The notes: generated by a model from the sequence alone, not told the origin. A stretch of 64,000 nucleotides of DNA from Exiguobacterium sp. s193 (GCF_018618755.1 NZ_JACSMR010000010.1:1-64000); one strand, 5' to 3'. Shown: positions 8,505 to 17,023, counted from the first letter of the stretch. Translations and numbers: made by a program.

Positions 8505-9353
8505 ATGGTACGATTTATTACCGATAGTGGTGCCGATGCACCGCAAGAATTACTAGATGCCCATGACATCACAATCATGCCGTTCGGTGTATTGATTGGA
8601 GACGACACGTATTTTGACGGCGAAACGATTTCGCCGGAAGAGCTCTATGCCAAGATGCGTGACGGTGCTGCGCCAAAAACCTTCCAAGTCGAGGTCACGC
8701 GGATGGTCGAGGTCTTCAAAGCACATTTCGAACAAGGCGAACCGTTTCTCTATCTCGCCTTTTCAAGTGATCTGTCCGGGACCTATCAAACAGCGGCGAT
8801 GCTTGTGGATGAACTCGCTGAGCAATACCCGTATGTCCCGTATGCTGTCATCGATACGAAAACAGCATCGACCGGTCAAGGGCTCTTCGTCCTTGATGTC
8901 GCGGACTTCGCGAAAACACATACGTTTGAAGAAACAAAGACCTATGCGGAACAAAAAGTAAATTCAATCCGTCACTTGTTTACGGTCGAATCGCTCGAGT
9001 ACTTGATGCGCGGCGGGCGTGTATCCCGCGCCAGCGCCTTCATCGGTGGATTGTTGTCGATTCTCCCGCTCTTGACGGTTGAAGACGGTAAGTTGATTCC
9101 GAAAGAAAAGATCCGTGGTCAGAAAAAAGTCATGAACCGGATCGTCGAATGGATGGAAGAAGCACGTCCGATGATTGACGGACACCGCATCATCATCGGT
9201 CATGGTGACTCGGTTGAACGGGCCGAGATGCTCAAGCAATTGATTGAAGCACACTTTAATCCGAGTGAAATACTCATTACCTTCGCAGGTGCTGCCATCG
9301 GTTCCCATACTGGACCGGGCCTCATCGTCATCGCGTATGATTTACCAGCTTAA
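8505..9353 (+). CDS. DegV family fatty-acid-binding protein
   Basis: A 282-residue protein of the DegV/FakB fold. It starts MVRFITDSGADAPQELL and has the lipid-head-group binding segment LAFSSDLSGTYQTA (around residues 86-99) and the helix-loop VESLEYLMRGGRVSRASAFIGGLLSILPLLT. Members bind a fatty acid and can present it to the FakA kinase for phosphorylation. No fakA-like gene is in the window, so which acid it binds is open. The start follows AAAGGAGAG 13 bp after lipL, implying translational coupling. A hairpin terminator follows. Confidence 0.93.
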   Translation: MVRFITDSGADAPQELLDAHDITIMPFGVLIGDDTYFDGETISPEELYAKMRDGAAPKTFQVEVTRMVEVFKAHFEQGEPFLYLAFSSDLSGTYQTAAMLVDELAEQYPYVPYAVIDTKTASTGQGLFVLDVADFAKTHTFEETKTYAEQKVNSIRHLFTVESLEYLMRGGRVSRASAFIGGLLSILPLLTVEDGKLIPKEKIRGQKKVMNRIVEWMEEARPMIDGHRIIIGHGDSVERAEMLKQLIEAHFNPSEILITFAGAAIGSHTGPGLIVIAYDLPA

Positions 9354-9374
9354 GTTGCATTCATTTTTTCTTTT

Positions 9375-9424
9375 ACAACATAAAAACTCGCCTACTCGAA
9401 TGAGTGAGCGAGTCTTTATGTTGT
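9375..9424 (+). terminator. Terminator of lipL-degV
   Basis: An extended stem ACAACATAAA...TTTATGTTGT encloses ACTCGC.../GCGAGT. It directly abuts the left end of repeat R3, and the final bases of the stem overlap that end. Confidence 0.75.
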
Positions 9425-9735
9425 AGACAACCGCTTATGAAAAGTGAAGGTTTTCTTCGGTCTGCTGTTGTGTCGCGCTTCCCTGTCTCGCCTCGTCTTC
9501 AAAGCGCAATCGGTCGCGCCCTAAACCGTCTGCATAACTGGCTTTCCGTCATAGTGTTGCCTAAAAAGCGTCACGTTTCGTTGACTCCTGCGGGAAAAGT
9601 GCGTTTTTAACGCACTTTCAGAGGCAGACAAGACCCTGCTCGTTGTCCGTTAGGACCAAGGAGCAACGGCTTGCGCCTCGCCCGAGGAACGCAACGAATA
9701 AAGACGCTTGATCTCCCGATAGCACGTTGTCTACA
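9422..9735 (-). repeat. Terminator-associated repeat element, copy R3 (orientation B)
   Basis: Starts TGTAGACAACCGC at 9422 and ends GTTGTCTACA at 9735. The core has CCTAAAAAGCGTCACGTTTC, the AAAGTGCGTT/AACGCACTTT hairpin and AAGGAGCAACGGCTTGCGCC. It sits between the convergent ends of degV and floT, again abutting a terminator hairpin. A short frame inside (9404-9610) has no ribosome binding site and is not a gene. Confidence 0.88.
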
Positions 9736-9784
9736 GTCTTTAGATGGAAGAAGGTTTTATCCCCTACTACGTTATCTATATGCG

Positions 9785-9826
9785 GAAGCGACTCGCACAC
9801 CTGAAGTGCACGAGTCGCTTTTTTTC
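9785..9826. terminator. Bidirectional terminator of the flotillin operon
   Basis: Stem AAGCGACTCG...CGAGTCGCTT followed by TTTTTTT on the plus strand, just downstream of the floT stop on the minus strand. Confidence 0.8.
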
Positions 9827-9845
9827 GAATAACCAATCAATCTTC

Positions 9846-11372
9846 TTATCCTTCTGTTTTCGCTCCAGTCGCTACCGGTTCGCCTTGATTCAAATTGACC
9901 GTCAACGGTTTGGCTGTCCCTTTTCCAGAAAAATTCTCAATCAATTCTTTGACATCGATTCCGGAAGAAGCCTTTAATGTCTCTTGGAGTGACGCCATCA
10001 AATCTGTCGCGTAACCCGTCACCCGGTTTGCTCCGCCACCTTCTCCATTCCCTGTATCGACGACGGTGATCTTATCGATGTTACCGAGTGGTGCTGCGAT
10101 TTCTTTCGCGTACTCCGGCATCATGCGAATGACCATGTCAAGAATCGCCGCTTGTCCGAATTGTTCGAAGGCTTGGGCGATTTTCTCTTTTGCTTCCGCT
10201 TCCGCAAGACCTTTCAGACGAATGATGTCCGCTTCTGTTTCCCCTTGTGCCCGCTCCGCGTCGGCTTTCGCGAGACCATCAAGGCGAATCCGTTCCGCAT
10301 CGGCTTTCGCTGACGCTTCAATCCGGTATTTCGTCGCATCGGCTTCTGCATATTGTTTCGCCCGGTCCGCCTGTGCTGCCTGTTCGATTGAGTAACGATC
10401 GGCATCGGCCCGTTTTTTAACTTCTGCGTCATACTGTTTCTCACGACGGAGAATTTCACGTTCTTCGAGTTCGATTTGTTTTTGTCGCTCGATGATCTTG
10501 ATTTGCATTTGTTGCTCGGTTACTTCTTGTTGTGCGCGTGCATTTTCAAGATCATACGCTTGGTCGGCTTTCGCCTTCGCGATGTCTTGTTCGCGACGGT
10601 AGTCTGCCATCTTCAATTGATTTTCTTTTTCTGCTTCCGCGATTTCAGTCGCACGCTCAAGCTCTGCTTTTTTCGCATCTTTTGAAGCTTCCGCCCGCTT
10701 GATCCGTGTTTCTTTTTCAGCATCCGCCGTCGCGATATCAGCGTCACGGCGCACTTGCGCAATGCGGGGTTTCCCGAGTGATTCGAGATAACCATTTTTA
10801 TCCCGGACATCTTTAATCGTGAACGAGACGATGATCAGTCCCATTTTCGCGAGATCTTGTGACGCGACACGTTGGACTTCTTGCGAAAATTTATCGCGGT
10901 TCTTATAGATTTCTTCGACCGTCATCGATCCAAGAATCGACCGCAAGTGACCTTCGAGGACTTCCCGCGCCTCACTTTCGCGGTCTTCCTTTGATTTCCC
11001 GAGGAATTGTTCGGCCGCCGTCGCGATTTCCGAAATCGAGCTGCCGATTTTAATGATTGCCGTTCCATCTGCCATGACCGGAACACCTTGTTCCGTATAG
11101 ACTTCTGGGGTCGTCACTTCGAGCTTGCTCGACAGTAAACTGAGCGGTGTCGCCTGTTGGAAGACAGGCAGGATGAATGCTCCGCCACCACGAATGATTT
11201 TAACGCGGTTACCGGATTCATCGGTATTGACGCTTGGACTATTTCCGAGATAGCTCCCCGAAACGATTAATGCTTCTTCTGGTCCCACTGTCCGGTATTT
11301 TGTGATAAATAGTGCAACAAGCGCTAAAATGAGCGCACCGGCGATAATCGCCACGATAATAACTGGATTCAT
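9846..11372 (-). CDS. floT: Flotillin-like membrane scaffold protein FloT (YuaG-like)
   Basis: A 508-residue SPFH/flotillin protein. It has an N-terminal hydrophobic hairpin (residues about 4-24), then the SPFH domain (ALIVSGSYLGN..., PVFQQATPLSLLSSKLEV...) up to about residue 190. A long coiled-coil with repeated Glu-Ala, Arg-Ala and Ala-Asp-Ala segments follows (residues 190-420), then a tail. Flotillins organise functional membrane microdomains and affect membrane fluidity and signalling. The ATG at 11372 has a GAGGAG site and overlaps the nfeD stop as ATGA; the upstream frame start at 11393 lies inside nfeD. Third gene of an operon with nfeD and a small gene. Confidence 0.93.
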   Translation of the reverse strand: MNPVIIVAIIAGALILALVALFITKYRTVGPEEALIVSGSYLGNSPSVNTDESGNRVKIIRGGGAFILPVFQQATPLSLLSSKLEVTTPEVYTEQGVPVMADGTAIIKIGSSISEIATAAEQFLGKSKEDRESEAREVLEGHLRSILGSMTVEEIYKNRDKFSQEVQRVASQDLAKMGLIIVSFTIKDVRDKNGYLESLGKPRIAQVRRDADIATADAEKETRIKRAEASKDAKKAELERATEIAEAEKENQLKMADYRREQDIAKAKADQAYDLENARAQQEVTEQQMQIKIIERQKQIELEEREILRREKQYDAEVKKRADADRYSIEQAAQADRAKQYAEADATKYRIEASAKADAERIRLDGLAKADAERAQGETEADIIRLKGLAEAEAKEKIAQAFEQFGQAAILDMVIRMMPEYAKEIAAPLGNIDKITVVDTGNGEGGGANRVTGYATDLMASLQETLKASSGIDVKELIENFSGKGTAKPLTVNLNQGEPVATGAKTEG

Positions 11373-11890
11373 ACAAACATCTCCTCTTTCCATTGGTTCG
11401 GGTAGGTCATGACGTGCGCCACCCCTTGTTTGATTTCAATGATGATGACTTTCGTTCCTTGATCGAGTGGTGGTCCTTCAAATAAAACGGCTGATTTTGA
11501 AATCCGTCCGGAGACGTCATCGACTAAAATTTCTCCATATCCGTCACTCGGGATTGATAAAACGACCGTTGCACTTCTTCCTTCTAGCATCTGCTCGGAA
11601 AAACCCAGCGACTGCTCGGCTTCGGCAAGTGGTACAAAAATGAACAAGTGCAATAAGGTCGTCAAAATAAGACTCGTGAATCCACTGAGCAATAAGATTG
11701 CTAGCGAGCTCATGGCTGTTAAATGCTCAAGTCCGAATCCGAAAGCAGATGTTAAAATGACGAATGATAAAATCAACGTCGGATGAAAAATTTGATCGAC
11801 GCCCGGAACCAGGTCTGAGAACACGACCGATAACAAAACGCCACATCCTGCCGCTGCCAGTGCATAGAGATACAACGTACTAACGTCCAT
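11369..11890 (-). CDS. NfeD family membrane protein (YuaF-like)
   Basis: A 173-residue protein with four predicted membrane helices in the first 80 residues. A soluble C-terminal OB-fold domain follows (about 100-170: RSATVVLSIPSDGYGEILVDD, GTKVIIIEIKQG). This is the short NfeD type that is encoded with flotillins (yuaF-floT in B. subtilis) and helps place them in the membrane. Its stop overlaps the floT start by four bases. Its start overlaps the end of the small upstream gene by 11 bp. The three genes are therefore tightly coupled. Confidence 0.9.
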   Translation of the reverse strand: MDVSTLYLYALAAAGCGVLLSVVFSDLVPGVDQIFHPTLILSFVILTSAFGFGLEHLTAMSSLAILLLSGFTSLILTTLLHLFIFVPLAEAEQSLGFSEQMLEGRSATVVLSIPSDGYGEILVDDVSGRISKSAVLFEGPPLDQGTKVIIIEIKQGVAHVMTYPNQWKEEMFV

Positions 11891-12119
11891 CTTCCGTCAC
11901 CTCGATAAAAGCACTCGAGCCGTACAGCTGATGATAAATCCGTTTGTATTCATGCCGATTTTCTTCATACAGCAAGTGTGCCAGCTCACGCTCACGCGGA
12001 CTGGTGTCTTCTTGCAAACGTCGTGCATACTTTTTCTGTGCCGCGTAATGACGCGCTAGCAAACTTTCGAGTGCTCCTTGACTTGGCGTGGCCGCGACAG
12101 GTTGACGTCGTTTTCTCAT
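11880..12119 (-). CDS. Small basic hypothetical protein, first gene of the flotillin operon
   Basis: The ATG at 12119 follows AAAGGAGC with seven bases between and gives 79 residues beginning MRKRRQPVAATPSQG. The open frame continues upstream to 12206 but without a ribosome binding site. The protein is highly charged and helical (ARHYAAQKKYARRLQEDTS, LAHLLYEENRHEYKRIYHQL), with no membrane segment. Its end overlaps nfeD by 11 bp, which supports that it is translated. I do not know its family; the position suggests a soluble partner or regulator of the NfeD-FloT complex, but that is only inference. Confidence 0.72.
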   Translation of the reverse strand: MRKRRQPVAATPSQGALESLLARHYAAQKKYARRLQEDTSPRERELAHLLYEENRHEYKRIYHQLYGSSAFIEVTEDGR

Positions 12120-12225
12120 CTTCGTGCTCCTTTCCTGTTTAATCCGTTCAGTTTTATGTACGCTAGTTTTTGGAAATGGTTTCAAAAACCAATTTCCTTT
12201 TTCCATTTTTCATGCGGATAAACAA

Positions 12226-12256
12226 AAAAACCGAAGAGCGATGCTCCTCGGTTCAG
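12226..12256 (-). terminator. Terminator hairpin on the left flank of R4
   Basis: On the minus strand AACCGAGGAGC ATC GCTCTTCGGTT followed by TTTTTTT is an intact terminator. A second, shortened version lies on the other side of R4 at 12521-12545. The 12-bp CGATGCTCCTCG is common to both (12239-12250 and 12527-12538). Confidence 0.8.
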
Positions 12257-12511
12257 ATTATAGACAAGCTCGTACGGTGATCAAAGAGGTTACATGGGTA
12301 TGATACCGTATCTTTTTTTAAGTAGGACAGCCTAAAAAGCTTCGCTTTTCCGTTGACTCCTACGGGAAAAAAGCACGTCACGACGCGCTTGCAAGAGGCA
12401 GGTAAGACCCTGCTCATTGGCCGATAGGATCAAGGAGCAACGGCTTGCGCCTCCCCGAGGAAAGCAACGAAAAAGGAAGAAGCTGTTATTCCAGACATCA
12501 CTTCGTCTACA
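12252..12511 (-). repeat. Terminator-associated repeat element, copy R4 (orientation B)
   Basis: Runs from TCAGATTATAGACAAG at about 12253 to CTTCGTCTACA at 12511, then CGCTCA. It has the conserved core (GACCCTGCTCATTGGCCG, AAGGAGCAACGGCTTGCGCC) and is shorter than R9 because the right arm is missing. It lies downstream of the MFS gene, between an intact and a partly deleted copy of one terminator. Confidence 0.87.
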
Positions 12512-12550
12512 CGCTCAATCAAAAAACGATGCTCCTCGATTTTAATCCGT

Positions 12551-13750
12551 TCACTTCTTCCTTTTAACAATCAACACATAGTAGATGACGAGTGCTGCAC
12601 AATCGAGTGTCATGATGATCAACCCCATTGGTAAAGCCGAGTCCTCGCCCATGACTCCAACGAGTGGTGAAACAAGTGAACCGACGAGCATCGGCAAGAG
12701 ACCGAGCAAAGCAGAAGCGCTCCCCGCCGTCTTCCCGTAGTTTTGCATTGCAAGTGTAAAACCAAGCGTCGAAATCAGACCGACACTCGACACAACGAAG
12801 AAAAGTGGAATCATGACGAAAATCAAAGCATCGGATAAGGTCAAGCCGAGGAACAACAAGATGCTTGCCGTCGCAACAATTGCCAAAGCAATCCGCATCA
12901 ATTTTTCACTATCGACGCGACCAGCGAGTCGTCCTGCGATTTGAGCCGCGATGATGATTCCAATTCCGTTCAGACCGAACAGGAAACTAAACTGTTGCGG
13001 ACTCGCACCGTAAATGTTTTGTAAAACGAACGGCGAACCGGAGATATAGGCGAACATCGCCCCCATGACGAATGCTTGGGCAAAGGCGTAACCGATGAAC
13101 ACACGGTCCGTTAATAAACGACCGAACGTCCGAACCGTTGTCGAAAGGTTTCCTTCGACCCGGTGATGGACCGGCAGTGTTTCCGGTAGCCGGAAAGCAA
13201 CGGCAAGCAGCATGATTGTACTTAAAATCGCGAGCAAATAAAACACAACATGCCAATCCCCGAACCGTAAAATTTGTCCGCCGATGACCGGTGCTAAAAT
13301 CGGAGCCGTCCCGTTGACGAGGGATAAGGCAGCAAAGAACTTGGTTAGTTCCGGTCCTTCAAATAAATCACGGACGATCGCACGCGAGATGACGATGCCG
13401 GAAGCGCCAGCCGCTCCTTGCACAAAACGAAGCGCAATCAACACTTCGATTGTCGGAGCAAACGCGCACGCCAGCGAAGCGAGGAGATACGCAACGAGTG
13501 CGAGCATCAATGGACGTTTCCGTCCGCGGACATCGCTAAGCGGTCCGACAATCAATTGACCGAGTGCCATGCCAAGCATACATGCCGTCAAACTCAATTG
13601 AATCATCGACGCGCTCGTCCCGAACGATCGGGACATATCAGGGAAAGCCGGCAAATACATGTCAATCGAAAGTGGACCGAGTGACGCGAGCGATCCTAAA
13701 ATCAAAATTAAGGTAAGCCGTTTCGTTTTTACGAGTGAAACATCTGCCAT
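12551..13750 (-). CDS. Bcr/CflA-type multidrug efflux MFS transporter
   Basis: A 399-residue 12-helix MFS protein. The N-terminal domain has SLGPLSIDMYLPAFPDMSRS at residues 22-41 and the motif-A region GPLSDVRGRKRPL. It also carries ALRFVQGAAGASGIVISRAI (motif C-like, helix 5). The pair IDMYLPAFP and RFVQG is typical of the DHA1 Bcr/CflA group, which exports bicyclomycin, sulfonamides or cysteine/dipeptides by proton antiport. The actual substrate cannot be told. The start follows AGGAGG and the gene lies 12 bp downstream of the tandem-HD gene, so the two may be one operon. Confidence 0.9.
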   Translation of the reverse strand: MADVSLVKTKRLTLILILGSLASLGPLSIDMYLPAFPDMSRSFGTSASMIQLSLTACMLGMALGQLIVGPLSDVRGRKRPLMLALVAYLLASLACAFAPTIEVLIALRFVQGAAGASGIVISRAIVRDLFEGPELTKFFAALSLVNGTAPILAPVIGGQILRFGDWHVVFYLLAILSTIMLLAVAFRLPETLPVHHRVEGNLSTTVRTFGRLLTDRVFIGYAFAQAFVMGAMFAYISGSPFVLQNIYGASPQQFSFLFGLNGIGIIIAAQIAGRLAGRVDSEKLMRIALAIVATASILLFLGLTLSDALIFVMIPLFFVVSSVGLISTLGFTLAMQNYGKTAGSASALLGLLPMLVGSLVSPLVGVMGEDSALPMGLIIMTLDCAALVIYYVLIVKRKK

Positions 13751-13762
13751 CCGATTTCCTCC

Positions 13763-14896
13763 TTAAGTCGTTACATAATCCAAGTCGTGCAAGACATAGG
13801 CGAGGAAAAAGACGACAGATGGATTTTCGTACGCCGTCTGGACTTTCTTCAGTTGCGCCCGGTAGCCTGTCTCATACTCCACTCCGTTCAATTTGCGCTC
13901 CATGTTCATTTTAATCAACGCATCGAGCTTATCGACGACATCTACCATCTGCCCTTCATACGTCTCATCTTTCGCTTCGACGAGAAAACGATGGAATTCC
14001 GTTCGCATCACGTCAGGTAATAGCGCAATTAACGCCTCCCCTTCTGCCCGTTCGTAGGCCTCAAAGGCAGCTGCCGTGATTGGTGTCGCATGTTTGACCG
14101 GTCCGAGGACATCTCCTGTCGTCCCTTCTACTAAATCGTGACAGAGCAAACGCGACACGACTTCAGCCGTATCGATCGTAACCCCGTACTTTTTCGACTC
14201 GATCAAACCGTTGAACAGACCGAGTGAAGCCGCCCGAAACGCATGTGTCGCGTCATTGTCATCAATCGTATTGAAGCGGCCTTTCCAGCGTCGGATCGTA
14301 TCCATCATCAAGGCATTGTCAATGAAATGTGCCATCTCGTCTTCAGCAAAGACGGACGTCGTCAAGCGACGGATCGAATGTAACGGGTGTGCGAGTAAAT
14401 GGTTTTTCAGTTCAAGCGTTTTTGCTTCAAAGAACGGTGACGCTGTCATCCGTGCCTCCCGTCTTGCGAACAACATCGCGTCGAATGTATCGATCGCTTC
14501 AACGATTCGTCCTTCAATCGTGTCATCTTCGGCATGGACGAGGTAATCCGTAAATTCTGTTTGAAGCGATTTCGACAGTAAGGCGACGAGTTTCTCACTT
14601 GCCTGTTGCTCCATCGCTTGAATGTGATCGTGCAAGGTCGGTTCTTTTTTTGTCCGATGTTTGATTGGACCGGTGATGACTTCGTTCATATCGTGAAACA
14701 GTGCCTTCCCTAATAAGCGCAGGCGATCGATTTCAACCGGTTGCTGCTCTTGTTCGATATAACTCGCCATTAAACTAAATAAAGCGACACGAAAACTATG
14801 GCTCGCGGCGTTGTCTTGAAAACGCGGAGCATACTCATCCCAACGTGGTACGTTCTGCATCCGTGTCAGCATCCGAATAAAGTTACCGTTTTGCAT
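13763..14896 (-). CDS. Tandem HD-domain phosphohydrolase (YfbR-like, two copies fused)
   Basis: A 377-residue protein made of two homologous HD domains. In the first, His-33 (ASHSFRVALF), His-68/Asp-69 (LFHDMNEVI) and Asp-137 (AIDTFDA). In the second, His-218 (ATHAFRAASLG), His-253/Asp-254 (LCHDLVEGTTG) and Asp-322 (VVDKLDAL). Both copies also keep the following GPIKHxT/GPVKHAT segment. This resembles the 5'-deoxynucleotidase YfbR, which is about 200 residues and has one domain. Both metal sites look intact, so both halves may be active on dNMPs or a related nucleotide. The start follows GGGGGAGA. The gene precedes the MFS transporter by 12 bp. Confidence 0.85.
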   Translation of the reverse strand: MQNGNFIRMLTRMQNVPRWDEYAPRFQDNAASHSFRVALFSLMASYIEQEQQPVEIDRLRLLGKALFHDMNEVITGPIKHRTKKEPTLHDHIQAMEQQASEKLVALLSKSLQTEFTDYLVHAEDDTIEGRIVEAIDTFDAMLFARREARMTASPFFEAKTLELKNHLLAHPLHSIRRLTTSVFAEDEMAHFIDNALMMDTIRRWKGRFNTIDDNDATHAFRAASLGLFNGLIESKKYGVTIDTAEVVSRLLCHDLVEGTTGDVLGPVKHATPITAAAFEAYERAEGEALIALLPDVMRTEFHRFLVEAKDETYEGQMVDVVDKLDALIKMNMERKLNGVEYETGYRAQLKKVQTAYENPSVVFFLAYVLHDLDYVTT

Positions 14897-14914
14897 GAAA
14901 TCTCCCCCAAATCG

Positions 14915-14950
14915 AAAAAGGGCAGAGGAATTTTGACCCTGCCCTGTTTT
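14915..14950. terminator. Bidirectional terminator, distal TerC gene
   Basis: Stem AGGGCAG.../CTGCCCT with an A tract before and GTTTTG after. It lies just beyond the stop of the 14954-15709 gene. Confidence 0.82.
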
Positions 14951-14953
14951 GTA

Positions 14954-15709
14954 TTATTTTTCTTCTTTGACACCACTTCTGAACCAACCGATGACAAGGA
15001 TCAAACCAAGAACAACCCAGAAAATCGTCTGCCAGATTGTACTTTCAGGAAACTCACGTGGCAAGACATCGATTGAAGGATGGGCGAGTGTCATGATGAC
15101 GAGTTTCACTCCGACCCAAGCGACGAGCCAAAATGCTGCTTCTTCAATCCCCGGTCGTTTTTGGAGTAGGACAACGAACCAACTTGCAAAGTATCGCATG
15201 ATGACCAGTCCGATGATTCCACTGAAGAAGACGACCCAAAATTGTCCTGTGTTGAGTCCGCCAATCATCCCCCCGACCATCGGCAATGTCGTCGCCATGG
15301 CAACGGCTGCGAGTGTCGAGTCGACGGCAAACGCTAAATCAGATAGTTCAACCTTGACGACCGTCCACCAAAAATTCGGCGATTCTTTTTTCGGCGCCAT
15401 CGCATCCGGTATTTGGTGTTTGTTCGATCGTGCCTCGACAATCCCTTTAAAGGCGACATAAAAGAGATACGCGGCACCAAGTGCTTGCAACTCCCAAACA
15501 GTTGCCAAGTACGAAGCAAAGAAAATCGCGATGAACCGAAGGACGAGTGCGCCAATCAATCCATAAAACAAAGCTTTTTTGCGTTGATCGTCCGGTAGCG
15601 GACGAACGAGCACGGCCATGACCATCGCATTATCAGCCGACAGTAACCCTTGTAAAATAATCAGGACGAGCCCGACCGTCGCATACTGCGTAATTAATCC
15701 AATATCCAT
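14954..15709 (-). CDS. TerC family membrane protein (first of two paralogues)
   Basis: A 251-residue protein with seven to nine membrane segments and the TerC landmarks. These are LLSADNAMVMAVLVRPLP (residues 22-39), the DLAFAVDSTLAAVAMA segment (about 126-141) and a C-terminal acidic membrane region. The conserved Asp residues in the two DN/DS motifs are thought to bind metal. TerC proteins (YceF, YkoY, MeeF/MeeY in B. subtilis) export manganese and help metalate secreted enzymes. The neighbour at 15859-16716 is a paralogue. No yybP-ykoY manganese riboswitch is visible upstream. A promoter-like TATAAT-containing region lies just before the gene. Confidence 0.9.
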   Translation of the reverse strand: MDIGLITQYATVGLVLIILQGLLSADNAMVMAVLVRPLPDDQRKKALFYGLIGALVLRFIAIFFASYLATVWELQALGAAYLFYVAFKGIVEARSNKHQIPDAMAPKKESPNFWWTVVKVELSDLAFAVDSTLAAVAMATTLPMVGGMIGGLNTGQFWVVFFSGIIGLVIMRYFASWFVVLLQKRPGIEEAAFWLVAWVGVKLVIMTLAHPSIDVLPREFPESTIWQTIFWVVLGLILVIGWFRSGVKEEK

Positions 15710-15826
15710 AAAAACGAATCCCCTTTTTGTTCACTAGGTTCATTATAATGCCACATCCAGAAAAGAAAAAGACGGAAGACTTGAATCCTGTGTTTCTATC
15801 TTCCCGCTTTTTTCAAAGTTCACACT

Positions 15827-15855
15827 AAAAAAGGCCCTCCGGTCGGAGAGCCTTT
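15827..15855 (-). terminator. Terminator after the second TerC gene
   Basis: AAAGGCTCTCC GACC GGAGGGCCTTTTTT on the minus strand, directly after the stop at 15859. A second weak stem (GGAAGA.../TCTTCC) lies at 15772-15812. Confidence 0.85.
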
Positions 15856-15858
15856 CGC

Positions 15859-16716
15859 TTAAAGATGTTGATCCACTTTTTTCTCAGCGTCCGGATTCGG
15901 TTTTGTTTTGGGTGAAGAGAACCAACCCCATAGTGCTAAACCGACCATGACCGTCCAGAAGAATGCTTGCCACGGCGTACTGTGGGCAAAGCCTTCTGGC
16001 AATTTCATCGCTTCGAAGATTGTTCCCTCAATCGATGCGTGATATTTTGGGTGCTCTAACGCAAGAACGGCGAGCTTGACTCCAACCCACGCAACGATTG
16101 CAAAGGCCGCTGTTTCAAGCCCAGGACGTTCAGCGAGTAATCTGACGAAGACACGTGCTGCGAAACGCATCAAGACGACACCCATCAAACCACCCGTTAA
16201 GATGACGACGAAATGCCCTGTGTTCAAGCCACCAATCGCGCCATCTCCCCAGTCAGGCAATGCGACTGCGAGGGCGACCGCTGCAAGAATCGAATCGACG
16301 GCAAACGCAAGATCGGCAAATTCGATTTTAGCGACTGTTTTCCAAAATTCTGCTTTCGAAACCGGTTCGTCCGATTTTGGCTCTTGATCGAGCTCACTAT
16401 CCGCTCCATGATTTTCACCGAGCCGCCGTGCCTTGGCTGTTTTGTAGATATGCCGTAGTCCCATGATGAGCAGGTATGCTGCACCAAGTGCTTGAATCTG
16501 CCAAATGTCGACGAGGAACGAAATCGCGAACAATGCCGCGAAGCGCAAGACGAATGCTCCTGCCAATCCATAAAATAAAGCCTTTTTCTGTTGTTCGCCC
16601 GGTAAGTGTTTCACCATGACGGCGAGGACGAGTGCATTATCTGCTGAAAGTAATCCTTCGAGCGCGATTAAAACGACGACTACCCAGGCATATTGAAGTA
16701 CTAACTGCCAATCCAT
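15859..16716 (-). CDS. TerC family membrane protein (second paralogue)
   Basis: A 285-residue TerC protein with LEGLLSADNALVLAVMVKHLP (positions about 18-38) and EFADLAFAVDSILAAVALA (around 130-148). It is longer than its neighbour because of an acidic cytoplasmic loop (residues about 97-118, with EPKSDEP) and a charged C-terminal tail. Both conserved Asp motifs are intact. The two genes are transcribed in the same direction with a terminator between them, so each probably has its own promoter. Likely role: divalent metal (Mn) export. It is divergent from folE2, whose zinc-independence would fit a metal-homeostasis theme, but that link is only inference. Confidence 0.9.
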   Translation of the reverse strand: MDWQLVLQYAWVVVVLIALEGLLSADNALVLAVMVKHLPGEQQKKALFYGLAGAFVLRFAALFAISFLVDIWQIQALGAAYLLIMGLRHIYKTAKARRLGENHGADSELDQEPKSDEPVSKAEFWKTVAKIEFADLAFAVDSILAAVALAVALPDWGDGAIGGLNTGHFVVILTGGLMGVVLMRFAARVFVRLLAERPGLETAAFAIVAWVGVKLAVLALEHPKYHASIEGTIFEAMKLPEGFAHSTPWQAFFWTVMVGLALWGWFSSPKTKPNPDAEKKVDQHL

Positions 16717-17023
16717 CTACTTCATTCCTTCCTATCTTATAAGTTTTATACGGACACTACTTCTCAATGAATTTACACGTTCATATGAACATATGTTATC
16801 CGATTACTCATTCAGTTGCAAGCATATAATGCCGTTGCTTTAGCAAACTGCCAATTCGAAGACTTGCTAGTTCCGTTTTGTTAGTAGTTCGTGATAAAAT
16901 TCATATCAACACTCCTAGTAACGTTAGAACACATTAGCGGAATCATCAGAGTTGCTCGTCTCTAGCATTCCTGTCATGTTATTACTATTAATCAACTACA
17001 AAAGGACAAAGGGGCTAATTAAA
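16717..17023. promoter_or_regulatory. Divergent intergenic region between terC and folE2, with a perfect 12-bp palindrome
   Basis: This 307-bp gene-free stretch holds GTTCATATGAAC (16779-16790), a perfect palindrome overlapping an ACATATGT palindrome, and a TATAAT at 16825-16830. It lies between divergent terC and folE2, so a shared operator is possible. I looked for a Zur-like box and saw none, although folE2 is Zur-controlled in B. subtilis. Nothing else stands out. Confidence 0.4.

Noticed and set aside
9404-9610. Open frame of 68 codons inside repeat R3
   Set aside because: It lies wholly in the repeat, has no ribosome binding site, and equivalent frames in other copies (674-901, 4102-4368, 49427-49642) do not give the same conserved protein.
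15710-16800. yybP-ykoY manganese riboswitch upstream of the TerC genes
   Set aside because: This family is often controlled this way, but neither leader shows the conserved loops and both upstream gaps are short.
16717-17023. Zur box before folE2
   Set aside because: No AAATCGTAAT-N-ATTACGATTT-like palindrome was found, although B. subtilis folE2 is Zur-controlled.
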